The position numbers and the translations under genes are program-made. 64,000 nt of DNA from Sphingomonas swuensis (GTDB lineage: Bacteria; Pseudomonadota; Alphaproteobacteria; Sphingomonadales; Sphingomonadaceae): assembly GCF_039538045.1 (NCBI RefSeq), contig NZ_BAABBQ010000001.1:828001-892000 (forward strand), read 5' to 3'. This document shows, one piece after another, positions 51,040 to 58,847 of the stretch (position 1 is the stretch's first letter; every line of letters starts with the position of its first letter). The notes under the pieces were generated by a model, which saw only the letters and a list, made by a program, of their open reading frames with translations, had not been told where the DNA came from and did no database searches.

Positions 51040-53540
51040 GGTCGCTTCTCCCGTCGCCCTGTTGGGCGAAGCGTTGCAAGGTCGACGAAGGAATCAGCCT
51101 CGACCGGAATGACGAGGTCGTAGAGATTGTCCCCGGCGGTGATCTGCCAGCGGCCCGGCGACAGTCCCGATGCGCCGAGCTTGCCGTCGCGATTGGTGAA
51201 GATGGGCACGGTCGGCGACTGGGCGATGTCGGTCCGGCGCGCGGTTCCGGCGATCAGCGAGACCGGGTCGCCGCGCGCGTCGAGCAGGGTCCCGATGACG
51301 GTGACGTTATAGTCCGATCCGACCACCACGCGATGGCCGCTGTGGAGCCAGGCGAAGAAGGACTCGTTGCCCTCGCCGATCGAATAGCCGTCGGGCGCGT
51401 CGGGCACGTTGAAGTAGACCGCGCGCGGAGAATAGGAGGAGAGCGGGACCAGCGCCGGACCAAGGGTCCCGCTTCGCGCGTCGACCTGCTCGCTGACCCG
51501 GCTCCCGACCAGCACCTGCGCGCCCTTGAGGCTGCGGTGCGGGGCGATGATCGCGAAGCTGTCGGTGAGGTAGCGGCCGAGCGCAAACTGGCCGTCGGCG
51601 AAGGCCAGGGTGCCGCGGACCCGGGCCGAGCTCTGCATGATCCGGCTGTCGCGGTCGCCGCCCAGCAGCGCGGCGCGGTGCGACAGCTCGAAGTCGCCGC
51701 GGTTGGTACGCCAGACCGCGGTGCCGTTGAGGCCCGCGATGCCGTTCGTGCGGCTCGCCTCGAGGTTCCAGGCGATGGCGTCGATCGGCCGCTGGGGCGA
51801 GTAGAAATAGCCGACCCGGGCGTCGTCGATCCGGCTGTCATATTGCGCGGTGACGAGTGTGTTGCGGGTCCGGCGCCAGAAGAAGGTCGCTCCGAAGACG
51901 AAGCCCGCGCGCTGCTCGAACCCGGCCGACGCGTTGACCTGCATGCCGTTGGAAAGCGAGTAGCCGGCGCTTCCGCGCACCGCATAGCGGTTGCGCTCGC
52001 CGTTGCGACCGATCTGATAGTCGGCGCCGAGCCCGAACGAGAGGCGGCGCGTGACCGGCTGGCTGTAGCGGCCCGAGAAGAACCAGGCGTTGCTGTTGAA
52101 CGGGCGCTCGGTCTCGACCCCGCCGAAATTCTCGCTGCGATGCTCGGCGAAGATGTCGATCCGCCGCGCGCCAAGCTCCTGCGCGAGCGGCGAGGAGTAG
52201 CGATATTGCAGCCGCGCGGCATAGCCGCTGCCAAAGCCGCGCAGGTGGCTGAGCGAGGCATTGGCGGTGAACAGGCCGACGGGCGTACCAAAGATCGCCT
52301 CGCCGCCAAGCTGCTGGCGGGAGCGGGTGGCCTGGAGGTTGGCGCCCGCGGTCAGCTGCTCGGACAGGCCGCGGCGGTAGAAGCCGGTGACCAGCGGCTC
52401 CTTCGACAGGTATGCCCGGCGACCATCCTCATAGTCGCTGCGGATGCCGAGCTTGGCGTCATATTCGTCGATGCCCCGCGCCAGCAACTCGCTGTCGAGG
52501 AAGAAGTCGAAGGTGACCAGCCGGCGCCCGCCTGCGGGATCCTCGATCAGCAGCTGGACATTGTTGGCCCCGCCGGTGAGCGGCAAATCCTCGAGATTGT
52601 AGTTGCCCGGGTCGAGCCGGAGCGTCTGCGAGGGGGCGCCGTTGATGATGACGGTGACCGTCGCGGGGTCGTTGAGCGTGATCCGCCGCCCGGCGCTGGT
52701 GGTGTAGACCCGGTCGGGGCGAAATTCGCGAAGCAGCTTGGAGACGCCGAAGCCGGCAAGCTCGGGCTGGTCCTGGAACACCTGCGGGATCGAGAAGAGG
52801 TCGCCCGCCTGGAAGCGCAGCGAACTGCCCGGCCGATCGTAGATCAGGCGCGAGGCGTAGCGGCTGAAGCTCGGCCCGCGGTTGCCGTCGTAGGTGAACT
52901 GGTTCTCGAACGAGACCAGGTTGAAGAGGCGGCCGTTCAGGTCGAAGTTGGCGATAGGACGGCGAAGGCCGGTGTCGGTCCCGCGCTGGATCCAGTCCAT
53001 GCTGCCTTGGTAACTGAGATAGGCCGCGAAGTCGGACGAGGTGTCGGGCAGAACTCCGACGCCGTCGCGGGCGAAGCCGAGGCCGACCGTTCGGTCGGGC
53101 CGGCCCGACGCGTCGAAGCTTGCCGTGAGGTCGAGCGCCGCCGGATCGAAGGCGAGCTTGAGGCCGACGGCGGACAGCGCCTCGAGCGAGGCATAGCCGT
53201 CGCTTGCCGGAACCGCTCGGATACGGTCGAGGAAGGTCGCGGTGGCCGAGCGGCCGAGCGCGGCGGCAAGGTCGGCTAGGGCGACGGTGACGCTGTCGTC
53301 GGGCGCGATCCGCACGGCGACCTGGCCGAGCGGGACGCGCTCGCGGAGCGGAACCACGAGGTCGATCGCCTGGCCCGACGTGTTGAGCTTCTGCCTGGGC
53401 ACCGGGACCGATGCCGGAGCCGAGCCGATGCGAGCCGAGGCGTCCTGCCCGAATCCCGGCGTCGCGACGCTCAGCAGCGCGGTTCCCGCGAGCAGCAGGA
53501 CGGCGGCGCGCGAGACGCGGGAAGAGGCCGGGCCGGGCAT
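51036..53540 (-). CDS. Outer-membrane pilus usher (FimD/PapC-like, archaic type)
   Basis: An 834-residue usher forming the pilus secretion pore. It has a signal peptide, an N-terminal chaperone-binding region, a long barrel with the plug (GNYNLEDLPLTGGANNVQLL then VTFDFFLDSELLARGIDEY) and C-terminal domains (LDARGDPVSLIAGTARR, TNRDGKLGASGLSPGRW). FDFFLDSELLARGIDEYDAK is a typical usher stretch. 6 bp separate it from the chaperone gene. Confidence 0.9.
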   Translation of the reverse strand: MPGPASSRVSRAAVLLLAGTALLSVATPGFGQDASARIGSAPASVPVPRQKLNTSGQAIDLVVPLRERVPLGQVAVRIAPDDSVTVALADLAAALGRSATATFLDRIRAVPASDGYASLEALSAVGLKLAFDPAALDLTASFDASGRPDRTVGLGFARDGVGVLPDTSSDFAAYLSYQGSMDWIQRGTDTGLRRPIANFDLNGRLFNLVSFENQFTYDGNRGPSFSRYASRLIYDRPGSSLRFQAGDLFSIPQVFQDQPELAGFGVSKLLREFRPDRVYTTSAGRRITLNDPATVTVIINGAPSQTLRLDPGNYNLEDLPLTGGANNVQLLIEDPAGGRRLVTFDFFLDSELLARGIDEYDAKLGIRSDYEDGRRAYLSKEPLVTGFYRRGLSEQLTAGANLQATRSRQQLGGEAIFGTPVGLFTANASLSHLRGFGSGYAARLQYRYSSPLAQELGARRIDIFAEHRSENFGGVETERPFNSNAWFFSGRYSQPVTRRLSFGLGADYQIGRNGERNRYAVRGSAGYSLSNGMQVNASAGFEQRAGFVFGATFFWRRTRNTLVTAQYDSRIDDARVGYFYSPQRPIDAIAWNLEASRTNGIAGLNGTAVWRTNRGDFELSHRAALLGGDRDSRIMQSSARVRGTLAFADGQFALGRYLTDSFAIIAPHRSLKGAQVLVGSRVSEQVDARSGTLGPALVPLSSYSPRAVYFNVPDAPDGYSIGEGNESFFAWLHSGHRVVVGSDYNVTVIGTLLDARGDPVSLIAGTARRTDIAQSPTVPIFTNRDGKLGASGLSPGRWQITAGDNLYDLVIPVEADSFVDLATLRPTGRREKRP

Positions 53541-53546
53541 GATCGA

Positions 53547-54305
53547 TCAGGCTTCGCTGGCGGCCTTGATCGTCACGTTGATGGCACCGCTCGCGGGCAC
53601 GTCGGCCACGGGGATGAACAGCGAGCGTCGCGCGTTGGCCGGGACGAGGCCGAGGCCGAACGCCTTGCCGGTCGCATCGGCCGCGATCGACTTGCGCCAC
53701 GATCCCGAGTTGAGGTCGAGCACGGTGCTTCCGACATAGCCGTGCGACGCGCCCTTGTTCTGGAAGGTGATGCGGATCCCCGGCTGCTTGTCGGGCCCAA
53801 CCGAGCGCTCCACCGCGGCTACCGAGATGGCGGCGGTCGTGCGCGGCGGGCGAACCGCGACCACCGAACTGATCGCGTAGAGGACCTCGATGCGCGCCTT
53901 GTCGCCTGCCGCAGCCTCGCTGACCGGAAGCTCCGAGGAAGAGAACATGTAGAGCTTGCTCTGCGCGATGGCGGGATCGCCGATGTAGCGGACCCGGAAC
54001 ACCTGCCGGCCGCCGGGCGGAAGCTGGGCGATCGCGGGGAAGATCAGGAAGTCCTTGGCGGCGTCGGGGCCGAGCACCAGATCGCCGCGCTCGGGCAGGG
54101 TGAAACTGTTGACCTTGACCTCGATCGCCATCGGCTTGTTGCGGTCGTTGACCACCTCGATCTGGCCGTTGGCGCTGGTGCCGCTTGCCGTAAGGTCGAT
54201 GATGATTGGGCGGACGAGCAGGGCGAGGCTTGGCGTCGCCAGAGCGAAGATCCCGAGCAGGAGCGCGGCGAAGGCGATCAGCACGCGCGGGCGGGACTTC
54301 ATCAT
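53547..54305 (-). CDS. Periplasmic pilus chaperone (PapD/FimC-like)
   Basis: A 252-residue periplasmic chaperone with signal peptide (LIAFAALLLGIFALATPSLA). The first Ig domain has LVRPIIIDLTASGTSANGQI, FLIFPAIAQLPPGGRQVFRV with the Arg and hydrophobic G1 strand that complements subunits. Second domain follows. Delivers subunits to the usher. Separated from the pilin gene upstream by 120 bp with a hairpin. Confidence 0.88.
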   Translation of the reverse strand: MMKSRPRVLIAFAALLLGIFALATPSLALLVRPIIIDLTASGTSANGQIEVVNDRNKPMAIEVKVNSFTLPERGDLVLGPDAAKDFLIFPAIAQLPPGGRQVFRVRYIGDPAIAQSKLYMFSSSELPVSEAAAGDKARIEVLYAISSVVAVRPPRTTAAISVAAVERSVGPDKQPGIRITFQNKGASHGYVGSTVLDLNSGSWRKSIAADATGKAFGLGLVPANARRSLFIPVADVPASGAINVTIKAASEA

Positions 54306-54378
54306 GGACGCGACTCTCGAGATACTGGAGGGCTTGGAAGGCGCGAGCCTAGAGGGCAGGCCTTACCGACAGGTTGAA

Positions 54379-54408
54379 GAAGGGGAGCCCCGAGCGGAGC
54401 TCCCCTTC
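54379..54408 (-). terminator. Hairpin between pilin and chaperone genes
   Basis: GAAGGGGAGC (54379-54388) and GCTCCCCTTC (54399-54408) form a 10-bp stem. On the minus strand it follows the major pilin stop at once and is trailed by TTC repeats rather than a full T-run. Likely a partial terminator or mRNA 3' stabiliser that favours pilin over chaperone and usher. Confidence 0.65.
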
Positions 54409-54425
54409 CCAAGTCGAACGCTGGC

Positions 54426-55028
54426 TTAGATGATCGGGCGGATCTTCGCGACCAGACGATCGGTGTAGCGGCCCTGGATCAGGAGCTTGTCCATCGCCGG
54501 AACGACGATGCTGACTTCGAACTCACCAGCGCGGGCTTCGCGGATGGTCGAGACTGCCTTTTCGGTCCGCGCTTCGGTCGAGGACGTCTGCGCGCCATTG
54601 AGGTCGAACAGAAGCGCGACGTCGTAAGGCACGAGGCTCAGGAAGGCCGTGTCCGAAGTGGTGGCGGCATTCTTGAGGCCACCGTTGGACGACTGGACGG
54701 TCAGATCGTGGCCGGTGTTGCAGACGGCGTTCGAGATCTTGTAGCGACCCTGCGCGAACTTGACGGTGTTGTCGTTGATGTTCTGGATGTCGAACTCGAA
54801 CGAGCCGTCGCCTTCGGCGGCGGTGCCCGGAGCACCCGGGGTGACGGTGGTGCCGGCAACGTTCTGACCGCTGCTCGAGGTGCCGAACTTGCAGAAGGTC
54901 TGGACGTTGGCGCCCAGGTCATAGAGGCCGATCGCGTCCTGGCCGTAGGTCTTGCCCTGCCAGTCGGCAGCCATCGCCGGAGTGGCGAGCGTGGCGGCGG
55001 CGGTGGCGATCATCAGAAACTTCTTCAT
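54426..55028 (-). CDS. Major pilin-like spore coat U-domain protein
   Basis: A 200-residue exported subunit (signal MKKFLMIATAAATLATPAMA). The mature sequence YDLGANVQTFCKFG, Cys in SNAVCNTGHDLTVQ, and the closing GRYTDRLVAKI strand are typical of SCPU/Csu-type pilins. Strong AAAAGGGG ribosome site. A GGTGCC/GGCACC hairpin at 55051-55066 lies just upstream of that site in the leader. Composition (low-complexity-free, Thr/Asn-rich) and the hairpin after it suggest the highly expressed shaft subunit. Confidence 0.8.
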   Translation of the reverse strand: MKKFLMIATAAATLATPAMAADWQGKTYGQDAIGLYDLGANVQTFCKFGTSSSGQNVAGTTVTPGAPGTAAEGDGSFEFDIQNINDNTVKFAQGRYKISNAVCNTGHDLTVQSSNGGLKNAATTSDTAFLSLVPYDVALLFDLNGAQTSSTEARTEKAVSTIREARAGEFEVSIVVPAMDKLLIQGRYTDRLVAKIRPII

Positions 55029-55156
55029 TCGTATTCCCCTTTTACGTGAGGGTGCCGGGGGGCACCTTGGGTCGGACCGTCAGGTGGAAACTAGGAGACC
55101 GGACGGAGGTCATGCCGAGCGAGCCGCGACGCGGCACCCCCGTACATCTGGTGAGG

Positions 55157-55735
55157 TCAGCTGCCGTTCTCCCCGCCGAGGAGGGGGGTGAGGGTCAGCG
55201 TGACTTGATCCTGGTAGCGGCCGGCGAGGAGCAGGCGGTCCTGCGCCGGCACCGAGACGGCGATGTGGCCTCGTCCGGCGGCGACGGGCTCGCTGGTCCG
55301 GCCTGAGCATGCAGCCTGTTCGACCGCCATCGCCTGGCTGGAACAGGACAGCGCCGCGCCGCCATTGGGCAGGTTCACGACCGCGTTGTAGGGCACCAGC
55401 CCCGCGAAGGCGGGATCGCTGGTGCCCGGGCCGACATGCTTGAGACCGCCATTGTTCGAGACCATCGCGACCCGAACCGGCGAGTTGCACTGGACGGTGA
55501 ACGGCAGGTCGATGCGAACCGCGCGAACGGTGTCGTCGGCGGGATTGGCGAGGCCGACGATCGACTGGTCGCGGGCGCCCTGCGCAAAGGTGCAGGCGGG
55601 GACGATCACGCCGCGCACTTCGTAGCGCAGAGACGGAACGAGGTCGGTCGGGACCGATACATTCGTCGCCGCCATCGAAGGCGCAGCGAATGCGAGAAGA
55701 AGCAGGGGCAAGGCGCGAAACGCAACGGCACGCAT
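55157..55735 (-). CDS. Spore coat U-domain pilin-like protein, first gene of the pilus operon
   Basis: A 192-residue exported subunit (signal AFRALPLLLLAFAAPSMA). It has the SCPU pattern: Cys in VIVPACTFAQGA, VQCNSPVRVAMVSNNGGLKH, and the final strand LAGRYQDQVTLTL. Two extra Cys lie in the LSCSSQAMAVEQAACSG loop. ATG 55735 gives the signal peptide; the ATG at 55783 would add 16 residues. The SNNGGLKH stretch is nearly shared with the pilin downstream (SSNGGLKN), so the two are paralogues. Confidence 0.78.
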   Translation of the reverse strand: MRAVAFRALPLLLLAFAAPSMAATNVSVPTDLVPSLRYEVRGVIVPACTFAQGARDQSIVGLANPADDTVRAVRIDLPFTVQCNSPVRVAMVSNNGGLKHVGPGTSDPAFAGLVPYNAVVNLPNGGAALSCSSQAMAVEQAACSGRTSEPVAAGRGHIAVSVPAQDRLLLAGRYQDQVTLTLTPLLGGENGS

Positions 55736-56178
55736 GAACGCAAGACCCCCTTTCCCCAACAGAGCGTTAGGGATACTCGCCAACTCTCCGCCAATGCGAA
55801 TCAGTTAACGCACGTTTAATGCGCTGGATTTATTTGTATTGGAAGCCACCGAATCGGCGCTGAAAATGCTGTCCTTTTTTGGGACGTTGCCGCCTCAACC
55901 AAGACGATGGGTCGGTGTGGAGGCGCTGCCAAGTAGAAGAACCGCCCATCCGCGACCGTTCCAGATCAGCGACTACTATGCGATCAGCGGTTTGAGATTG
56001 TTACGCACTCGTATCGACCGGTGTTTGACTTGCTCTACTGTCCATCGCGGGTCGTCTCACCGCCACGGTCGCCTCTTTCGCGCTGGAAGGCTGGCCAGCC
56101 GCTGCTAGCCTTCAGTCACCGGCCGTTCACCCTCGCGGGCGGACAAAACCGTCTCTCGAAGCTCGGGGATCAAGAGTG
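55736..56178. other. Intergenic region between the pilus operon and DUF1800 gene
   Basis: About 440 bp with no supportable gene. It is less GC-rich than its surroundings, with patches such as TTAACGCACGTTTAATG and GATTTATTTGTATTG near 55805-55840. It probably contains the pilus operon promoter (minus strand) and, at its right end, the DUF1800 promoter. I see no clear palindrome or repeat. An open frame at 55839-56108 (+) lacks a ribosome site and recognisable content. Confidence 0.5.
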
Positions 56179-57657
56179 ATGAGCGACCTTCTATTCGCCC
56201 AGAACCGGTTCGGTTTGGGGCCGCGCGGCAACCAGCCGGCGGGGCCTCGTGACGGGCGGGAGTGGGTCGAAGCGCAGCTCGGGCAGCGGCTTGCGGCGCT
56301 CGACGATGTCCCGACCCGCGCCGAGGCCGCCGAAGCGCTGATCGCCTATCGCGAGGAACGCCGCGACGCTCGCCAGAACGCCCCGGCGACGCCTGCCACC
56401 ATGGCGAGCGGCGACGCGATGGCCGCGCCCCCGACGATGAGCATGGCGCCGATGCCTGCCAATGGCGCTCCCGCCCGCCGCGCCGCGCGTCCGCCCGAAC
56501 TGGCCGCCGCGCGCCGCGACCAGCGCGACCTCTACCTCCGAGCGGTCGACGCCCGAATCGGAGCGGCGCTGACCACGCCCACTCCCTTCCTCGAGCGGAT
56601 GGCGCACTTCTGGGCCAATCACTTCGCCGTCGCCGCGACGAAGATGACCACGGTCGGCTATGCCGGCCTGCTCGAGCTCGACGCCATCCGGCCCAACCTG
56701 ACCGGCCGCTTCGCCGACCTGCTGCTCGCCGTCGAGCACCACCCCGCGATGCTGCTCTACCTCGACCAGGCACAGTCGGTCGGGCCCAACAGCACCGCCG
56801 GCCAGCGCGCCGAATCGCGCGGACGCGACGTCGGCCTCAACGAGAATCTCGCGCGCGAAATCCTCGAGCTCCATACCTTGGGAGTCCGGACCGGCTACAG
56901 CCAGGCCGACGTCACCGAGTTTGCCCGGGCGCTGACGGGCTGGACAGTGGCGGGGATCGGCCGCGGTCCGATGCGCCGCCTAATGTCCGGGTCGAGCGGG
57001 GACTTCGCCTTCGCCGAGATCCTTCACGAGCCCGGCACCCGAACGATTCTCGGCAAGCGCTATGGCGAGGACGGCGAGGGGCAGGCGCGCTCGGTGCTGC
57101 TCGACCTTTCGGTGCATCCGGCGACCGCCCGGCACATCGCGGTCAAGCTCGCCCGCCACTTCATCGCCGACGATCCGCCGCCCGCCGCCGTGTCGCGGAT
57201 CGAACAGGCGTTCCTCGCCAGCCGTGGCGATCTTCCGACCGTCTACCGCGCACTGATCGCCGCGCCCGAGGCGTGGCAGTCCGACCGCCCCAAGTTCCGC
57301 AATCCGTGGGAGTGGACGATCGCCAGCATGCGCGCGCTCGAGCTTCCGGCGCCGCCCGCGCAGCGCACCGTCGGCCTGCTCAACGAGCTCGGCATGCCGG
57401 TCTGGCGACCGACCTCGCCGGCAGGCTTCGACGATGTCGCCGCGAGCTGGGCTGGGCCGGACGCGCTGGTTCGAAGGGTCGAGGCGGCGGGGCGTTTCGC
57501 CAACGCCGCCGGTCAGGGAGTCGATGCGAGAGCGCTCGCCCCCAGGGTACTCGGCGCTCGCCTCAGCACCGCCACCGCGACCGCGATCAGCCGCGCCGAA
57601 AGCCCCGCGACGGGCCTTGCCCTGCTGCTCGTCTCGCCCGAATTCCTGAGGAGGTAA
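56179..57657 (+). CDS. DUF1800 family protein
   Basis: A 492-residue protein. Family features are FAQNRFGLGPRG at the N-terminus, FWANHFAVAATK, LLLAVEHHPAMLLYLDQAQSVG, GLNENLAREILELHTLGV and FARALTGWTV. Function unknown; members are paired with DUF1501 genes. Residues ~72-105 form a Met/Ala/Pro-rich loop (TMASGDAMAAPPTMSMAPMP). ATG 56179 follows a GTG (56176) that could also start. Lies 2 bp upstream of the DUF1501 gene. Confidence 0.88.
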   Translation: MSDLLFAQNRFGLGPRGNQPAGPRDGREWVEAQLGQRLAALDDVPTRAEAAEALIAYREERRDARQNAPATPATMASGDAMAAPPTMSMAPMPANGAPARRAARPPELAAARRDQRDLYLRAVDARIGAALTTPTPFLERMAHFWANHFAVAATKMTTVGYAGLLELDAIRPNLTGRFADLLLAVEHHPAMLLYLDQAQSVGPNSTAGQRAESRGRDVGLNENLAREILELHTLGVRTGYSQADVTEFARALTGWTVAGIGRGPMRRLMSGSSGDFAFAEILHEPGTRTILGKRYGEDGEGQARSVLLDLSVHPATARHIAVKLARHFIADDPPPAAVSRIEQAFLASRGDLPTVYRALIAAPEAWQSDRPKFRNPWEWTIASMRALELPAPPAQRTVGLLNELGMPVWRPTSPAGFDDVAASWAGPDALVRRVEAAGRFANAAGQGVDARALAPRVLGARLSTATATAISRAESPATGLALLLVSPEFLRR

Positions 57658-57659
57658 TC

Positions 57660-58802
57660 ATGGACCGCCGGAGCTTTCTCGCCGCAGGGGCGAGCGGCGT
57701 CGCCGCCGCAACCTTCGCGCCGCGCCTCGCCTTCGCCGCCGCCGCGACCGACCGCCGCTTCCTGTTCGTGATCCAGCGCGGCGCCGCCGACGGCCTCGCC
57801 ATCCTCGCTCCGACCGGAGACCCGGGCTATGCGAGCCTCCGCCCGCAACTCGGCGCAGAGGCTGCCACGGGAAGCAGGGTCGATGCGATGTTCACGCTTC
57901 ACCCGGCCCTCAGGCAAGTGGCGGCGATGACCGCCGCGAGGCAGGCGCTGCTGGTCCACGCGGTTGCTTCCCCGTACCGCGACCGCTCGCATTTTGACGG
58001 GCAGAACGTGCTCGAGACCGGCGGCGCGCTACCCTATCGTATGCAGGACGGCTGGATGAACCGGCTCATTCGGACAATGCCCGACAATCCCCAGGCAATC
58101 GCATTCGCCCCTGCCGTCCCGCCCGCGCTGCGCGGTTCGGCCCGGGTCGCGTCCTATGCTCCGTCCAACCTACCCGACGCGGGCGAGGACCTGATGATCC
58201 GCGTCGGTGACCTATACGCGAACGACGCACAGCTCGGGCCGTTGTGGAACGAGGCGCTCATGGCGCGAACGAAGGCCGGCAACCTTGCCGACGGTCGTGG
58301 GGCCGCCGCTGCCGGAGCACTCGCGGCGCGGATGATGAAGGGACCCGGCGGGGCCCGGATCGGAATGGTCGAGACCGACGGCTGGGACACCCACACGGCG
58401 CAGAGGGGGCGATTGAACTCGCAGCTGACCGGGCTTGATGCGATGCTTGCCGCATATCGCGACGGTCTGGGCGAGGACTGGAAGAACACGCTGGTGCTGG
58501 TCGCCACCGAGTTCGGCCGAACCGCGCACGAGAATGGGACCGGCGGAACCGACCATGGAACCGCCTCGACTGCCTTCCTGCTCGGCGGAGCGGTGGCCGG
58601 TGGCAAGGTGCTGGCCGACTGGCCGGGCCTCGCTCCCGCCTCGCTCTACGAAGCGCGCGACCTCAAGCCGACGCTCAACCTCGACGCCCTGATCGCCAGT
58701 GCGCTCGGCCAGCACTTCGGACAGGACCCCGCGCGGATGGCCCAATTGCTGTTCCCGGACACGAACTCCGCCCCCCTCAAGCAGTCGCTCGTCACGGGTT
58801 GA
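57660..58802 (+). CDS. DUF1501 family protein, Tat-exported
   Basis: A 380-residue protein with a twin-arginine signal (MDRRSFLAAGASGVAAATFA) that suits export of a folded alkaline-phosphatase/sulfatase-like domain. Family signatures are FVIQRGAADGLAILAP, SPYRDRSHFDGQNVLETG, WDTHTAQRGRLNSQL and VATEFGRTAHENGTGGTDHG with metal-binding His/Asp. The strong AGGAGG ribosome site overlaps the end of the DUF1800 gene, so the pair is one operon. Exact activity unknown. Confidence 0.9.
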   Translation: MDRRSFLAAGASGVAAATFAPRLAFAAAATDRRFLFVIQRGAADGLAILAPTGDPGYASLRPQLGAEAATGSRVDAMFTLHPALRQVAAMTAARQALLVHAVASPYRDRSHFDGQNVLETGGALPYRMQDGWMNRLIRTMPDNPQAIAFAPAVPPALRGSARVASYAPSNLPDAGEDLMIRVGDLYANDAQLGPLWNEALMARTKAGNLADGRGAAAAGALAARMMKGPGGARIGMVETDGWDTHTAQRGRLNSQLTGLDAMLAAYRDGLGEDWKNTLVLVATEFGRTAHENGTGGTDHGTASTAFLLGGAVAGGKVLADWPGLAPASLYEARDLKPTLNLDALIASALGQHFGQDPARMAQLLFPDTNSAPLKQSLVTG

Positions 58803-58847
58803 CCCTTCCAGCGGGACCCGATCCCGGAGACATGGTCGCTGATGACC

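Noticed and set aside
51333..53279. A 648-codon + strand frame opposite the usher
   Set aside because: Composition and position show it is a shadow of the usher gene.
55839..56108. An 89-codon + strand frame in the gap before the DUF1800 gene
   Set aside because: No ribosome site, Arg/Ser-rich mix without pattern, and the region reads better as promoter DNA.
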